Of a stretch of 64,000 nucleotides of DNA, positions 15,908 to 23,460 are shown one piece after another. The notes beneath the pieces were generated by a model. It was not told the origin of the DNA, made no database searches, and was given only the letters and a program-made list of their open reading frames with translations. The DNA is taken from contig CAZOEL010000022.1 of NCBI GenBank assembly GCA_964578835.1, forward strand, positions 1 to 64,000. Direction: 5' to 3'. This DNA comes from CAZOEL01 sp964578835. Lineage in GTDB: Bacteria; Desulfobacterota; Syntrophobacteria; Syntrophobacterales; Syntrophobacteraceae. The position numbers were made by a program, and so were the translations under genes. Position 1 is the stretch's first letter. Every line of letters starts with the position of its first letter.

Positions 15908-17772
15908 ATATCTGCGGATTCAATCTTAATGCAAATCAACACAGCGCTGTCGAATGGAACAATGGCCCGCTGCTGGTTCTTGCCGGACCAGGTTCAGGAA
16001 AGACTCTGGTTCTTACTCTCAGAGCATACCGACTGCTGCAGGAAGACGCAGATGCAAGCGTCCTTGCACTTACCTTTACCACAAAAGCAGCCGATGAAAT
16101 GCGCGAAAGGCTTGACAAGCTAATAGGGGGCAGAGCGGATAGGGCTCATCTTTGCACTTTTCACTCTTTTGCTGGAGATGTTCTACGGCAACACGGGAGT
16201 CACGTGGGCATCCAACCTGACTTTTCGCTCCTCACGATTGATGAGGATCGTATCACTTTACTTGAACAGATAATAAGAGAACTCCCATGTGACACTTCTT
16301 CCATTCCTGCTGATCGAAAGAATCTTCTAGTTCTACTTGATCGGTTATTCGCAGAATCCTACGATGGTGAGCCGACTGTCGCAGGGCTGGCCCACACTCC
16401 GCCGTGGGTGCCTGTACTATTCAAAAGTTATTGTGAAGCGTCGCAAGAGAGCAACCGGTTGGACTATGGGAGCCTTCTTCATTTTGCGAAAACTCTCCTT
16501 TCTAAATATCCAGGCGTAGCGCGTTTAACAAGATTGGCCTGGAAATACATTTGCGTCGATGAGTTTCAAGACACCAATCGTGCTCAATATAATCTACTAC
16601 GTCTGCTCGTTACTGGCGAACGCCCCAACCTCTTCGTAGTTGCCGATGACGATCAGATAATTTACCAATGGAATGGAGCCAGTCCGGAAAGGCTTATGTC
16701 TCTCCGTTCTGATTATGGGATGGACTTAATCCAACTCCCAGAAAATTTCAGATGTCCCCCTCTGATTATTCAATTGGCAAATTGTTTGATTCAGCATAAT
16801 CGCTCCCGATCACCCGAAAAGTGTCCTTTGGTTGCTTGTAAGCCAGCAACCGACTCTGAAGTTCTAAAAACCTGTGTTTTCAGAGATGAAGGGGCCGAGG
16901 TAGCATATATCCCGAATTTCATTAATCGATCAGGTTGGGTTCCGGAGGAATGCGCCGTATTGGCCAGGTCAACCAAGATTCTTGAGAAAGCCGCTGATGC
17001 CTTGGAAAGAAGCGGATTAGTACCATATCTGGCCCAGCGTAAAAACGAATTTGAAAGTGTCTCTGTCCGTTGGCTGCATGCAGTATTGCGTCTTGCAAAT
17101 GCACGTCACGATAGAGAGTTTTTGCGCCGGGTATGTGTGGCATGGCAATCTTTTGCCGAAACTGCTATTGAAGTAGAGAATGTCGAAGCGGGAGCTGCGC
17201 TAATTGGTGGAGATTTTCTTAGAGCTTGGGTCGATTCTGCCCTGGCTCAAGAAGAGAATGTGTCACGCCACAACTTGCTGGTGCGAGTGAGCAGCGAGTT
17301 GGTAGAACGCTTAATGTTCACTGAGTTGCTGGAGTGGTTCTGGAATCTAGAGTGGCAAGATGATCCGCTTGAACGAGAAGAACTAGCCACATGGAAGGAA
17401 TTGCATGGAGCAATCCTTCGAGAACATTCCTTGGATAATGTAACCCTTCATCTCTACCTACAAGAATTGGATTTAAAGTCTAAGGCAGCGCCCAAATTGC
17501 CGGGCTCCATACCCTGTCTCACAGTGCACGGAGCGAAGGGGCTTGAATTTAAGCACGTCTTTCTGATTGGAATGGCCGATGAGGTTTTTCCTTCGTACTA
17601 TGCTGTCAAGAAGGGCGACAAAAGCCGTGAAATGGAAGAGGAACGGCGAAATTGCTTTGTAGCAATCACACGAGTCCAGGAAACCCTCAACATTAGTTGG
17701 TCGCAAACCTATAATGGCTATAGAAAATATCCATCCCGTTTTTTGCGTGAGATGGGATTTTCAAATATTTAG
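15904..17772 (+). CDS. gajB: Gabija protein GajB (UvrD/PcrA-like helicase)
   Basis: The 622-residue superfamily 1A helicase has its full motif set: Walker A GPGSGKT (about 28), VDEFQDTNRAQY (about 220), VADDDQIIYQWNGA (motif III, about 248), LPENFRCP (motif IV, about 280), LTVHGAKGLEF (motif V, about 540) and CFVAITRVQETL (motif VI, about 585). It is longer than the ~490-residue GajB of the type system. Translation is coupled to gajA by ATGA. In Gabija, GajB senses DNA ends or unwound DNA and activates GajA in one large complex. Confidence 0.9.
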   Translation: MNICGFNLNANQHSAVEWNNGPLLVLAGPGSGKTLVLTLRAYRLLQEDADASVLALTFTTKAADEMRERLDKLIGGRADRAHLCTFHSFAGDVLRQHGSHVGIQPDFSLLTIDEDRITLLEQIIRELPCDTSSIPADRKNLLVLLDRLFAESYDGEPTVAGLAHTPPWVPVLFKSYCEASQESNRLDYGSLLHFAKTLLSKYPGVARLTRLAWKYICVDEFQDTNRAQYNLLRLLVTGERPNLFVVADDDQIIYQWNGASPERLMSLRSDYGMDLIQLPENFRCPPLIIQLANCLIQHNRSRSPEKCPLVACKPATDSEVLKTCVFRDEGAEVAYIPNFINRSGWVPEECAVLARSTKILEKAADALERSGLVPYLAQRKNEFESVSVRWLHAVLRLANARHDREFLRRVCVAWQSFAETAIEVENVEAGAALIGGDFLRAWVDSALAQEENVSRHNLLVRVSSELVERLMFTELLEWFWNLEWQDDPLEREELATWKELHGAILREHSLDNVTLHLYLQELDLKSKAAPKLPGSIPCLTVHGAKGLEFKHVFLIGMADEVFPSYYAVKKGDKSREMEEERRNCFVAITRVQETLNISWSQTYNGYRKYPSRFLREMGFSNI

Positions 17773-17810
17773 CTGGAATAGGTAAGATCCTCAGCATACA
17801 GGACATTGTG

Positions 17811-18614
17811 ATGGGTATCTGTTTCAGCCAAGCCCAGCTCGAGGCTATCGCCGCCGCACTCGGGGATACAACGGAAGGGCTTACCGGTTCGGAAATCGAA
17901 CATCTGCTTGCCACATGCAGGATTGTAGATTCAGACCCCAATCTTACAAAGCGGGTGCGCCTTTTCAATGCTTTCGTCCACAATCAGAATGAGCGACAGA
18001 ACCGTACACACATCCTTGCCTTCATCCGCAAAGCGATGAAGCCTGAAAGGTTTTTGCGTTCTCCAGCACGCTTCGAACCAATTCGCACACGTCAGAATTG
18101 TGCGCTCGCATTTGCAGGACTTGCCATTGATGAAACTGGAACGCTAAAAGAGATTGAACAAGCACATACTCTTTCCGATGCTCAAAGACGTGCACAGGAG
18201 TTGCGAGCTGACCTCGTGGGCCGTGGCGTACATTCTGACGTGCTCAAATTCTGTCGGGAGGAGTTGCTTTCGGATGACTATTTTCATGCGGTCCTTGAGG
18301 CTGTGAAAAGTGTCATGGATAAGCTGCGCTGCCGGACCGGCCTCACAGATGACGGCAACACACTCATTGACAGAGCGTTGACCGGCATTCCCCCGTTGTT
18401 GGCAATAAATCCCCTAGGAACAGAAAGCGAGCGAAGCGAACAAAAAGGGTTTGGAAACCTTGTGCGTGGCACCTTTGGAATGTTTCGGAACACAACAGCC
18501 CACGAAGCTCGCATTCATTGGCCGATGACGAAAGACGATGCTGAAGACCTATTGTCACTGGTATCGCTCATCCACCGCCGATTAGATGCAGCGGTAATGC
18601 CTCCTCGCGTCTAG
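17811..18614 (+). CDS. TIGR02391 (Ymh-type) protein
   Basis: The protein has 267 residues (a GTG three bases earlier is possible). The N-terminal part is helical with no motif I can name. The C-terminal part (about 165-265) has the family signature: NTLIDRALTG, P.L..N, EQKGFGNLVRGTFGMFRN and TTAHEARIHWPM, then LLSLVSLIHRRLDAA. Members are common in defence islands and mobile elements; biochemical function is unknown. It follows gajB by 38 bp on the same strand, so it could be a third gene of this Gabija operon or a rider. Confidence 0.75.
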   Translation: MGICFSQAQLEAIAAALGDTTEGLTGSEIEHLLATCRIVDSDPNLTKRVRLFNAFVHNQNERQNRTHILAFIRKAMKPERFLRSPARFEPIRTRQNCALAFAGLAIDETGTLKEIEQAHTLSDAQRRAQELRADLVGRGVHSDVLKFCREELLSDDYFHAVLEAVKSVMDKLRCRTGLTDDGNTLIDRALTGIPPLLAINPLGTESERSEQKGFGNLVRGTFGMFRNTTAHEARIHWPMTKDDAEDLLSLVSLIHRRLDAAVMPPRV

Positions 18615-18654
18615 AGGCCGAGTTCATACTCGTCGTTTAGCCGATCAGTCAAAG

Positions 18655-19209
18655 TTACCTTCTCCGAAGATACTTCTCCGTATGCGCACCTCCATACTTC
18701 ACGAATTCATAAAGCACCTGATTCCAGGCGTACATGTGTTGTGGGAACTGTTCCCTGACTAGGCTCTTCGCATGTTCGACGGTTATTTTGCCGTGTCCGA
18801 CCACTCCATAAAACATCCAAGCCGCGCTCTTAGGCGTGGTAATGGGCTGCTCCTCAATAACATCAACCCATATTTTGTAGTGCTCCGTCTCTCTGTCGGG
18901 CTCACGGTCTGGGAAATCGGCAGGCCGCGAGAAATTAAATGTGTTGCGCTTAAATCTCAAAAATTGGTCTCGAAAGTAATACGTAATAATAGCCATACTG
19001 CAATTGAAGTCATCGAGTGGAGGTCGTTTTGAATATTCCAGTTTGTCATAATCACAACCACAATAATAAAGAAAATACTGCTTAACGAGTTGCTCGTTGT
19101 CTCTTATTGATGAAAATGTCACATAGCATGCGTATTTCTTTTTATTGCTATCTCCGAACAAGCCTGGCGTTTCTTCGGTTTCTCCTTCGAGAAGTACATA
19201 ACTCCACAT
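18655..19209 (-). CDS. Hypothetical protein
   Basis: Start chosen at 19209 (MWSYVLLEGE) because AAGGAAAG lies six bases upstream, giving 184 residues; the open frame continues upstream to 19236. The protein is soluble, rich in Tyr/Phe, with no signal peptide or known motif. It is convergent with the TIGR02391 gene and precedes nothing in its own direction. I cannot assign a function. Confidence 0.55.
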   Translation of the reverse strand: MWSYVLLEGETEETPGLFGDSNKKKYACYVTFSSIRDNEQLVKQYFLYYCGCDYDKLEYSKRPPLDDFNCSMAIITYYFRDQFLRFKRNTFNFSRPADFPDREPDRETEHYKIWVDVIEEQPITTPKSAAWMFYGVVGHGKITVEHAKSLVREQFPQHMYAWNQVLYEFVKYGGAHTEKYLRRR

Positions 19210-19264
19210 GATATCTTTCCTTGTCAAGCCAACCAATCATCGATCAGACCGGCAGGTGCATGGA

Positions 19265-19597
19265 TCAATGTGGGCGCGGTCGTTGCCAACTATCGCCGAA
19301 GAGCCGTCTCGCCAGTTCGCTCTCGTCGAGGGTGATTTTCAGGCCTTCGTTGGGAATGACTTCCAGTGCACCCAAGCCGATCAAGCGCATTACCGCGTCG
19401 TTGACGCCGGCGATCTCCATGCCGGTTTTGAGCGCGAGGCGCTTTAAGCTCACGCGGCAGATACCATTTTCGCCTACCTCGTCTCTTATTAAAAGGAATA
19501 TGAACATAACGGGGGACCACTTGCCACCGTCAACTCCACCCTCGATACCCGCCCAAGGGCACTCCTCGAAATTTTCTTCCCCATCAAAATTCATCAT
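19265..19597 (-). CDS. Small winged-helix-like protein
   Basis: The start at 19597 follows GCAAGGAAAAG and gives 110 residues. After an acidic N-terminus, residues about 25-100 have a winged-helix pattern: SPVMFIFLLIRDEVG, SLKRLALKTGMEIAGVNDAVMRLIGLGALEVI, then KITLDESEL as the wing. This suggests a plasmid/phage-type DNA-binding regulator or replication-initiator fragment. It lies upstream of the 18655-19209 gene on the same strand with a 55-bp gap, so the two may be cotranscribed. Confidence 0.55.
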   Translation of the reverse strand: MMNFDGEENFEECPWAGIEGGVDGGKWSPVMFIFLLIRDEVGENGICRVSLKRLALKTGMEIAGVNDAVMRLIGLGALEVIPNEGLKITLDESELARRLFGDSWQRPRPH

Positions 19598-19770
19598 CTT
19601 TTCCTTGCCCCCTCTGTCCTTTGAGTAGGCTGACTTTAGCGCTTTCCTGACGATAGTCGAGATGCCCTTCGAGCAATCAGAGCGTAAAACGCGGTTCCTG
19701 GGACGGGCGCGGATAACATCCAAAGTCCCGCCCCCTCAGCCGGGGCATGGATTGAAGTAAACACAACAGA

Positions 19771-19814
19771 AGACAATGAACCGCTCCACTTGATCGATGA
19801 GCGGCTCATTGTCT
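19771..19814 (-). terminator. Rho-independent-type hairpin of the HTH gene
   Basis: AGACAATGAACCGCTC (19771-19786) and GAGCGGCTCATTGTCT (19799-19814) pair over 16 positions with one mismatch around a 12-nt loop. Read on the minus strand it overlaps the stop of the gene at 19806 and is followed by a T-rich run. Confidence 0.65.
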
Positions 19815-20306
19815 TTCGGCCTCCCGGTGCTCCTTCAAGACCTCTCGAAGCTCTTCCCCTACGAGGTCTGCAACCTGCTTAGTTGAAAGCCCTCTGTCTA
19901 TAAGCGATGCGATCCCTGCCCTCTGCTCCTGTATGTACTCGCGGACTATGCGCTTGTGGAAGTCGCGGATCGCCTGGTTTACGACATTAATGCCCCGGCC
20001 GACCTCTTTTACGATCTCTTCAACGGGAGTTCTGGATTCGCTAAGCTTCTCGATCTTCGCTCGCTCCTCTCCGGTGAGGAGCCTTGGCGGAACCCCCTTC
20101 GGCGTGTTTGCCCGAAACTCCCTCAGGACTGTTCGTATGGTGTAAACGCTTCGGCCGTACTCTCTGGCGAGATCATCGGTTGATTTTCCAGCCCTGCGCT
20201 TTGCAACGATCCCTATCTTGTCTTCTTCCGTCAAGGAGGGCTTCATGCCCGTCTTAGTCTTGACCATCGTCTTCTTTCGAAACGTCTTCCCTGTTTCTTC
20301 TCTCAT
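19806..20306 (-). CDS. Repeated helix-turn-helix DNA-binding protein
   Basis: Start placed at 20306 after GTGAGGGG; 166 residues (an upstream in-frame start at 20402 is unsupported). The N-terminus is very basic (KTFRKKTMVKTKTGMK). Three helix-turn-helix-like units follow: IVAKRRAGKSTDDLAREYGRS (split HTH, about 28-55), IEKLSESRTPVEEIVKEVGRG (about 85-110) and LIDRGLSTKQVADLVGEEL (about 140-160). It is divergent from the small-gene operon that begins at 20543 and about 160 bp from its palindromic promoter. I infer that it is the operon's repressor. Confidence 0.6.
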   Translation of the reverse strand: MREETGKTFRKKTMVKTKTGMKPSLTEEDKIGIVAKRRAGKSTDDLAREYGRSVYTIRTVLREFRANTPKGVPPRLLTGEERAKIEKLSESRTPVEEIVKEVGRGINVVNQAIRDFHKRIVREYIQEQRAGIASLIDRGLSTKQVADLVGEELREVLKEHREAERQ

Positions 20307-20463
20307 GGGCAACCCCTCACTCCTATCGTGTCCATCATCTGTTTTGCCCTCGCTTATATGAAGGAACTTAACAAAATATTGTATAGGGTGGTTCGAGTCC
20401 ACACAGAAATAGATACACCTCTATAAGATGTTGATTAAATTACAAAAATATCCATTTTCCCCC

Positions 20464-20493
20464 TTGACAATAAGTAAGTTCTTATCGTATACT
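20464..20493 (+). promoter_or_regulatory. Sigma-70-type promoter of the small-gene operon
   Basis: TTGACA (20464-20469) and TATACT (20488-20493) are separated by 18 bp, upstream of the first small gene (20543) with its GGGAG-type ribosome site. The -35 is a perfect consensus. Confidence 0.75.
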
Positions 20494-20506
20494 TATCTTA
20501 AGTATA
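20488..20506. promoter_or_regulatory. Perfect palindrome over the -10 box (operator)
   Basis: TATACTTA, a TCT spacer and TAAGTATA form a perfect 8+8 inverted repeat that starts at the -10 hexamer. A related TAAG-N6-CTTA motif lies between -35 and -10 (20471-20484). The layout is that of a repressor operator, plausibly for the divergent HTH protein. Confidence 0.65.
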
Positions 20507-20542
20507 ACTTGATGCAAATGAAACAGAAAGGGAGAAAAAGGT

Positions 20543-20752
20543 ATGGGCGAAACGGTAAGAGAGGTCCTGGAGAGACGGCTTGAGTCCGTGCTCGACGACT
20601 TCGAGCCATCGATCATGATCTCAGTGATCGTCATGGGAAGGCTCGTTCGAGAGCTTGCAGACGAGGCGTGCAGCGCCCTCGGGATCTCGGATAAGGAGCA
20701 GGGCGAGTGCTGGGACTCAAGCGAGGAATCAGACGAGGAGAAAAACTCATGA
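20543..20752 (+). CDS. Small acidic protein, first gene of phage/plasmid-like operon
   Basis: The 69-residue protein starts after GGGAGAAAAAGG. It has a helical N-terminus (VREVLERRLESVL), a short hydrophobic helix around residues 24-34 (IMISVIVMGRLV) and an acidic tail. I do not recognise a family. The stop overlaps the next start (ATGA). It is first behind the strong palindromic promoter. Confidence 0.6.
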   Translation: MGETVREVLERRLESVLDDFEPSIMISVIVMGRLVRELADEACSALGISDKEQGECWDSSEESDEEKNS

Positions 20753-20964
20753 GCGACCTCATGGAAAGACTCATTCAGGCGGCCGCAAACCACGGCGGGG
20801 AGTCTGGAAACGACTACGAGATAGGCGACCTGCAGGACCTCCTGAGACTTGCCTGGAGCATCATGCCAGATGAGAGCCGGCATGCGTTTGGCGCCAACTT
20901 CGAGGTCGAAGACCTTCTGGAGAACTGGGAAGAAGACGATGAGAGCGAAGAAGCAGAGAGTTAA
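20749..20964 (+). CDS. Small acidic hypothetical protein
   Basis: The protein has 71 residues, starting at the ATG that overlaps the previous stop. It is helical and very acidic at the C-terminus (ENWEEDDESEEAES). No motif is recognised. It overlaps the next gene by 26 bp, showing tight packing. Confidence 0.55.
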   Translation: MSDLMERLIQAAANHGGESGNDYEIGDLQDLLRLAWSIMPDESRHAFGANFEVEDLLENWEEDDESEEAES

Positions 20965-21199
20965 GAACCCCGAGTTCGCGGTCATGTCGGGAAGAGACCC
21001 CTTGATCATATTCACGCTTCCGCATGACGCAAGCCTCCTCTGCCTTCTGGCCTACCGGCCGGGAGACAAGGAGGTGGTGAAGGCGAACGAGCGTTTTATC
21101 TACAATCAGGTGTTCACGATGAAGGTGGACCAGGTTCGGATCTTTTGGTTGACGCCAGAAGATGTCGAGAGCAAGCTCACGGTGAGGAGAACGGCATGA
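20939..21199 (+). CDS. Small hypothetical protein
   Basis: The protein has 86 residues from ATG at 20939. A basic N-terminus (MRAKKQRVK) precedes an alternating strand pattern (PLIIFTLP, LLCLLAYRPGD, QVRIFWLTPEDVE). It is unrecognised. The stop overlaps the next ATG (ATGA), supporting operon membership. Confidence 0.55.
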   Translation: MRAKKQRVKNPEFAVMSGRDPLIIFTLPHDASLLCLLAYRPGDKEVVKANERFIYNQVFTMKVDQVRIFWLTPEDVESKLTVRRTA

Positions 21200-21414
21200 C
21201 AGAACCCACGAACGAGGACAGGGCAGAATGGGCGAGGAAAGCCCTCGCCACATTCATGTTTACGACGGGAAGCGAGAGAGAGGACGCCGTGTGTGATCTC
21301 CTCGCAGACCTCATGCACTACTGCCGCCTGAACGATATCGACTTCGAGGACGAACTGCGCAGAGGCCGGGTCCACTTCGAAGAAGAGGTCTCGGAAGAAG
21401 AGGAAGCGAGCTGA
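21196..21414 (+). CDS. Small acidic hypothetical protein
   Basis: The protein has 72 residues from the ATG overlapping the previous stop, helical (EWARKALATFMF, VCDLLADLMHYCRL) with a Glu-rich tail. Like its operon neighbours it is compact and acidic, as is common for phage early proteins. The stop shares a base with the next start. Confidence 0.55.
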   Translation: MTEPTNEDRAEWARKALATFMFTTGSEREDAVCDLLADLMHYCRLNDIDFEDELRRGRVHFEEEVSEEEEAS

Positions 21415-22346
21415 TGCGTTTCGACCGTTTTTGCGGCATAGTCGAGCGGCACATCCCGCATCTCAGAAAATACGCTGAGTCGGCAAGGATATTCACCTTC
21501 GAGGAGGCCCCGCACAAGTTCCTGCCCGATGACTACCCGGACAGTGACCGGGAGTTCATAAACGAGAACTTCTTTCTGCCCTTTCGCACCATCGCCGTAG
21601 AGGACGCGGCGAGCCTCATCATTCTGCACGATCCCGAGCCCGGCCAGCGGGGCATGAATCTCCCCAGGATCTTTATCGAGTTCGCCGAGATAGACGGAAC
21701 CAACAAGGACGTCTTCGACTCGAAGGTCGATCACAGGCTGGGGATCGACCAGCAGATGATAGAGGAGACGCGATGCGAGATGATGGCGATAGACTCAGAG
21801 ATGTGCTCCATCCAGTGGGGCTACATCCGCTGTCATCTCGAGCCGGGCGGTATCACGCAAACCGACGGCTGGGTCGAGGAGGCCTCGATGCTCTCCAAAT
21901 CAAAAGTCTACTCGCGCGACACAAAAGAGAGGGCGGCAGCGAATCCGGGCTGGGAGATGCTAAGGCGCTCAACGCTCTCGAACGCCAAGGTCGCCATGAT
22001 GGAGATGGCCCTGGCAAATCTTCCCTCAAACTTCATAGTCGAGATCACAAACGCCAAGGCCGAGCTGAAGAAGCGAAAAAGGGACGCGAAGATCCCGAGA
22101 TCGCAGAATCGTCCGATCTACATCCTCGCGCCCCCAAAAGAGATAAGAAGAGTCATGCGTCTCCCGGAGCCCGGCGCCGAGGGAGGCCCGAGAACGCCAC
22201 ACGAGAGGCGCGCGCACCCCAGGACTTTCAGGAGCGAGAAGTTCACGAAGATGAAAGGAAAGACGATCATCATCCCCGCGACTTGGGTGGGTCCGAGCGC
22301 GTCGGTCGTGGGAAACCGCAGCTACAAGGTGCGGATCGATCTTTAA
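21414..22346 (+). CDS. Phage/plasmid-type hypothetical protein
   Basis: The protein has 310 residues, the largest of the operon. The N-terminal 150 residues are globular with mixed strands. The C-terminal 50 residues (RTPHERRAHPRTFRSEKF, then GKTIIIPATWVGP) resemble a basic tail I remember as recurrent in phage and plasmid proteins of unknown function (RxHxR...WI/VxPxWVG). No enzyme motif is visible. GC content is higher than in the flanking decayed DNA, which suggests acquisition with the operon as a unit. Confidence 0.6.
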   Translation: MRFDRFCGIVERHIPHLRKYAESARIFTFEEAPHKFLPDDYPDSDREFINENFFLPFRTIAVEDAASLIILHDPEPGQRGMNLPRIFIEFAEIDGTNKDVFDSKVDHRLGIDQQMIEETRCEMMAIDSEMCSIQWGYIRCHLEPGGITQTDGWVEEASMLSKSKVYSRDTKERAAANPGWEMLRRSTLSNAKVAMMEMALANLPSNFIVEITNAKAELKKRKRDAKIPRSQNRPIYILAPPKEIRRVMRLPEPGAEGGPRTPHERRAHPRTFRSEKFTKMKGKTIIIPATWVGPSASVVGNRSYKVRIDL

Positions 22347-22356
22347 GGAGACGTTA

Positions 22357-22593
22357 ATGCAGGTGTGCTCGATGAAAAGCAACCACTGGATCAAGATGGA
22401 AGCGGAGGTCAAACGCACTCTTACCGAAGCTTACGAGGACATCGAGGAATTCATAGAGAACGAAAGCAATATACTCACCGAGATCGCAAAGCAGCCCCTC
22501 CAGTGCAACGGCTATGGCACCGGCGATCCCTGCGACCCGGCGGACGAGACGTACAAGGAAGAGATAATGCAGAGCAGGAAAGAGAAAGACTAA
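22357..22593 (+). CDS. Small hypothetical protein
   Basis: The protein has 78 residues behind AAGGAG. It is helical and acidic with two cysteines in a CNGYGTGDPCDP segment. No family is recognised. It sits 10 bp after the 310-residue gene and directly abuts the next gene. Confidence 0.55.
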   Translation: MQVCSMKSNHWIKMEAEVKRTLTEAYEDIEEFIENESNILTEIAKQPLQCNGYGTGDPCDPADETYKEEIMQSRKEKD

Positions 22594-22866
22594 GTGCAGC
22601 AGCTCAGCATTCGTAGCATAGCCCAGGAAATAGATGCCAGGATCGCTCTCCTCGAGAGCGATGGACTAAAGCCCCTCTTTATTGTCATCGGCAAGACTTC
22701 TTACGGATATCTCACGGCCGAACTTCGCAACAGAACAAAAGTGAAAGAGCCGCCAAGAGAGTACCAAGGCTGTAAAATCGTCCTGGACCCCTGGCGGCAC
22801 TTCTACCTTGAGGTCGTGGGCGATATCGTTGCCCACATCGAATGGATGGAAAAGAGAAAGAAGTGA
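22594..22866 (+). CDS. Small hypothetical protein
   Basis: The 90-residue frame starts with GTG immediately after the previous stop. The pattern is one helix, a strand (KPLFIVIGKTSYGYL), and a C-terminal strand-helix (HFYLEVVGDIVAHIEW), which suggests a small alpha/beta phage structural or adaptor fold. It ends the seven-gene operon and converges on the ASCH gene. Confidence 0.5.
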   Translation: MQQLSIRSIAQEIDARIALLESDGLKPLFIVIGKTSYGYLTAELRNRTKVKEPPREYQGCKIVLDPWRHFYLEVVGDIVAHIEWMEKRKK

Positions 22867-22898
22867 CGGCCAAACCCCTGGGCATTAAAAAGACTGGC

Positions 22899-23243
22899 CT
22901 AAGGCGCCTGTAGCCCGAGGATGTCGTTTCTTACCTCATAGAGCCCCGGGAGTCCGCGAATAGGGACAGGCTGGACTGGCATCGCGTCCTCAAGTTCCCA
23001 GACCCACAGCTTCGGATCGAAGGAGACTTTGGCCTTCATCTCGTCCGCCGGTGTCATTGGGCGGCAGCCTGTCACAACAACCATGCAGATGGATACGCCA
23101 GCGGGGCCAAGATCCCTGGGCGATAAGGTCGATACGATGAGAAGAGGCCCCCGGTGGCCGGTCTTCCAAGTGCGCGTCTCAAGCGTCTTTTCACCCGTAG
23201 CAATCCAGCCGGCGTAGGGCTGTCTTATGGATATAGCCTTCAT
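22899..23243 (-). CDS. ASCH-domain protein
   Basis: Start at 23243 behind AGAGAGGTG; 114 residues. MKAISIRQPYAGWIATGEKTLE... is the classical ASCH beginning (SIRQPWA...I..G.K..E.R.W). The glycine-rich RGPLLIVS strand follows. The PUA-like fold suggests binding of modified nucleotides or RNA; phages and plasmids often carry such genes next to small early operons. A TAAG-N6-CTTA palindrome upstream resembles that of the facing operon, which hints at shared regulation. Confidence 0.8.
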   Translation of the reverse strand: MKAISIRQPYAGWIATGEKTLETRTWKTGHRGPLLIVSTLSPRDLGPAGVSICMVVVTGCRPMTPADEMKAKVSFDPKLWVWELEDAMPVQPVPIRGLPGLYEVRNDILGLQAP

Positions 23244-23349
23244 GTTCACCTCTCTTTTTAAACTATAATAATACACACTAAGAGCTAACTTAGCAAGCTA
23301 TAAATCTATGGCATTATGCCATACTACATGTAGTATTTATGGAACAAGG

Positions 23350-23460
23350 ACCAAGATCTCTCTTCAGATAGACGCCCTCAATGCAGCGGGGGTGACCTAC
23401 ATCTTCAAGGAAAAGATGAGCTCTGCTTTGAAGACGACGAAGGCGCTGGCGGTACAATAG
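23350..23460 (+). pseudogene. Serine recombinase (resolvase/invertase) remnant
   Basis: A 36-codon frame reads ISLQIDALNAAGVTYIFKEK then MSSA, matching the segment after the catalytic serine in resolvases (LQIDALKAAGC..IFEDKMSG). The N-terminal serine motif and everything after residue ~70 are missing, and a stop follows. It is dead. Confidence 0.6.

Noticed and set aside
20381..20402. A T-arm-like sequence (GTGG, TTCGAGT, CCAC) suggesting a second tRNA fragment or att site
   Set aside because: Only four base pairs form, no acceptor end with CCA follows and no tRNA body is present; it is probably chance.
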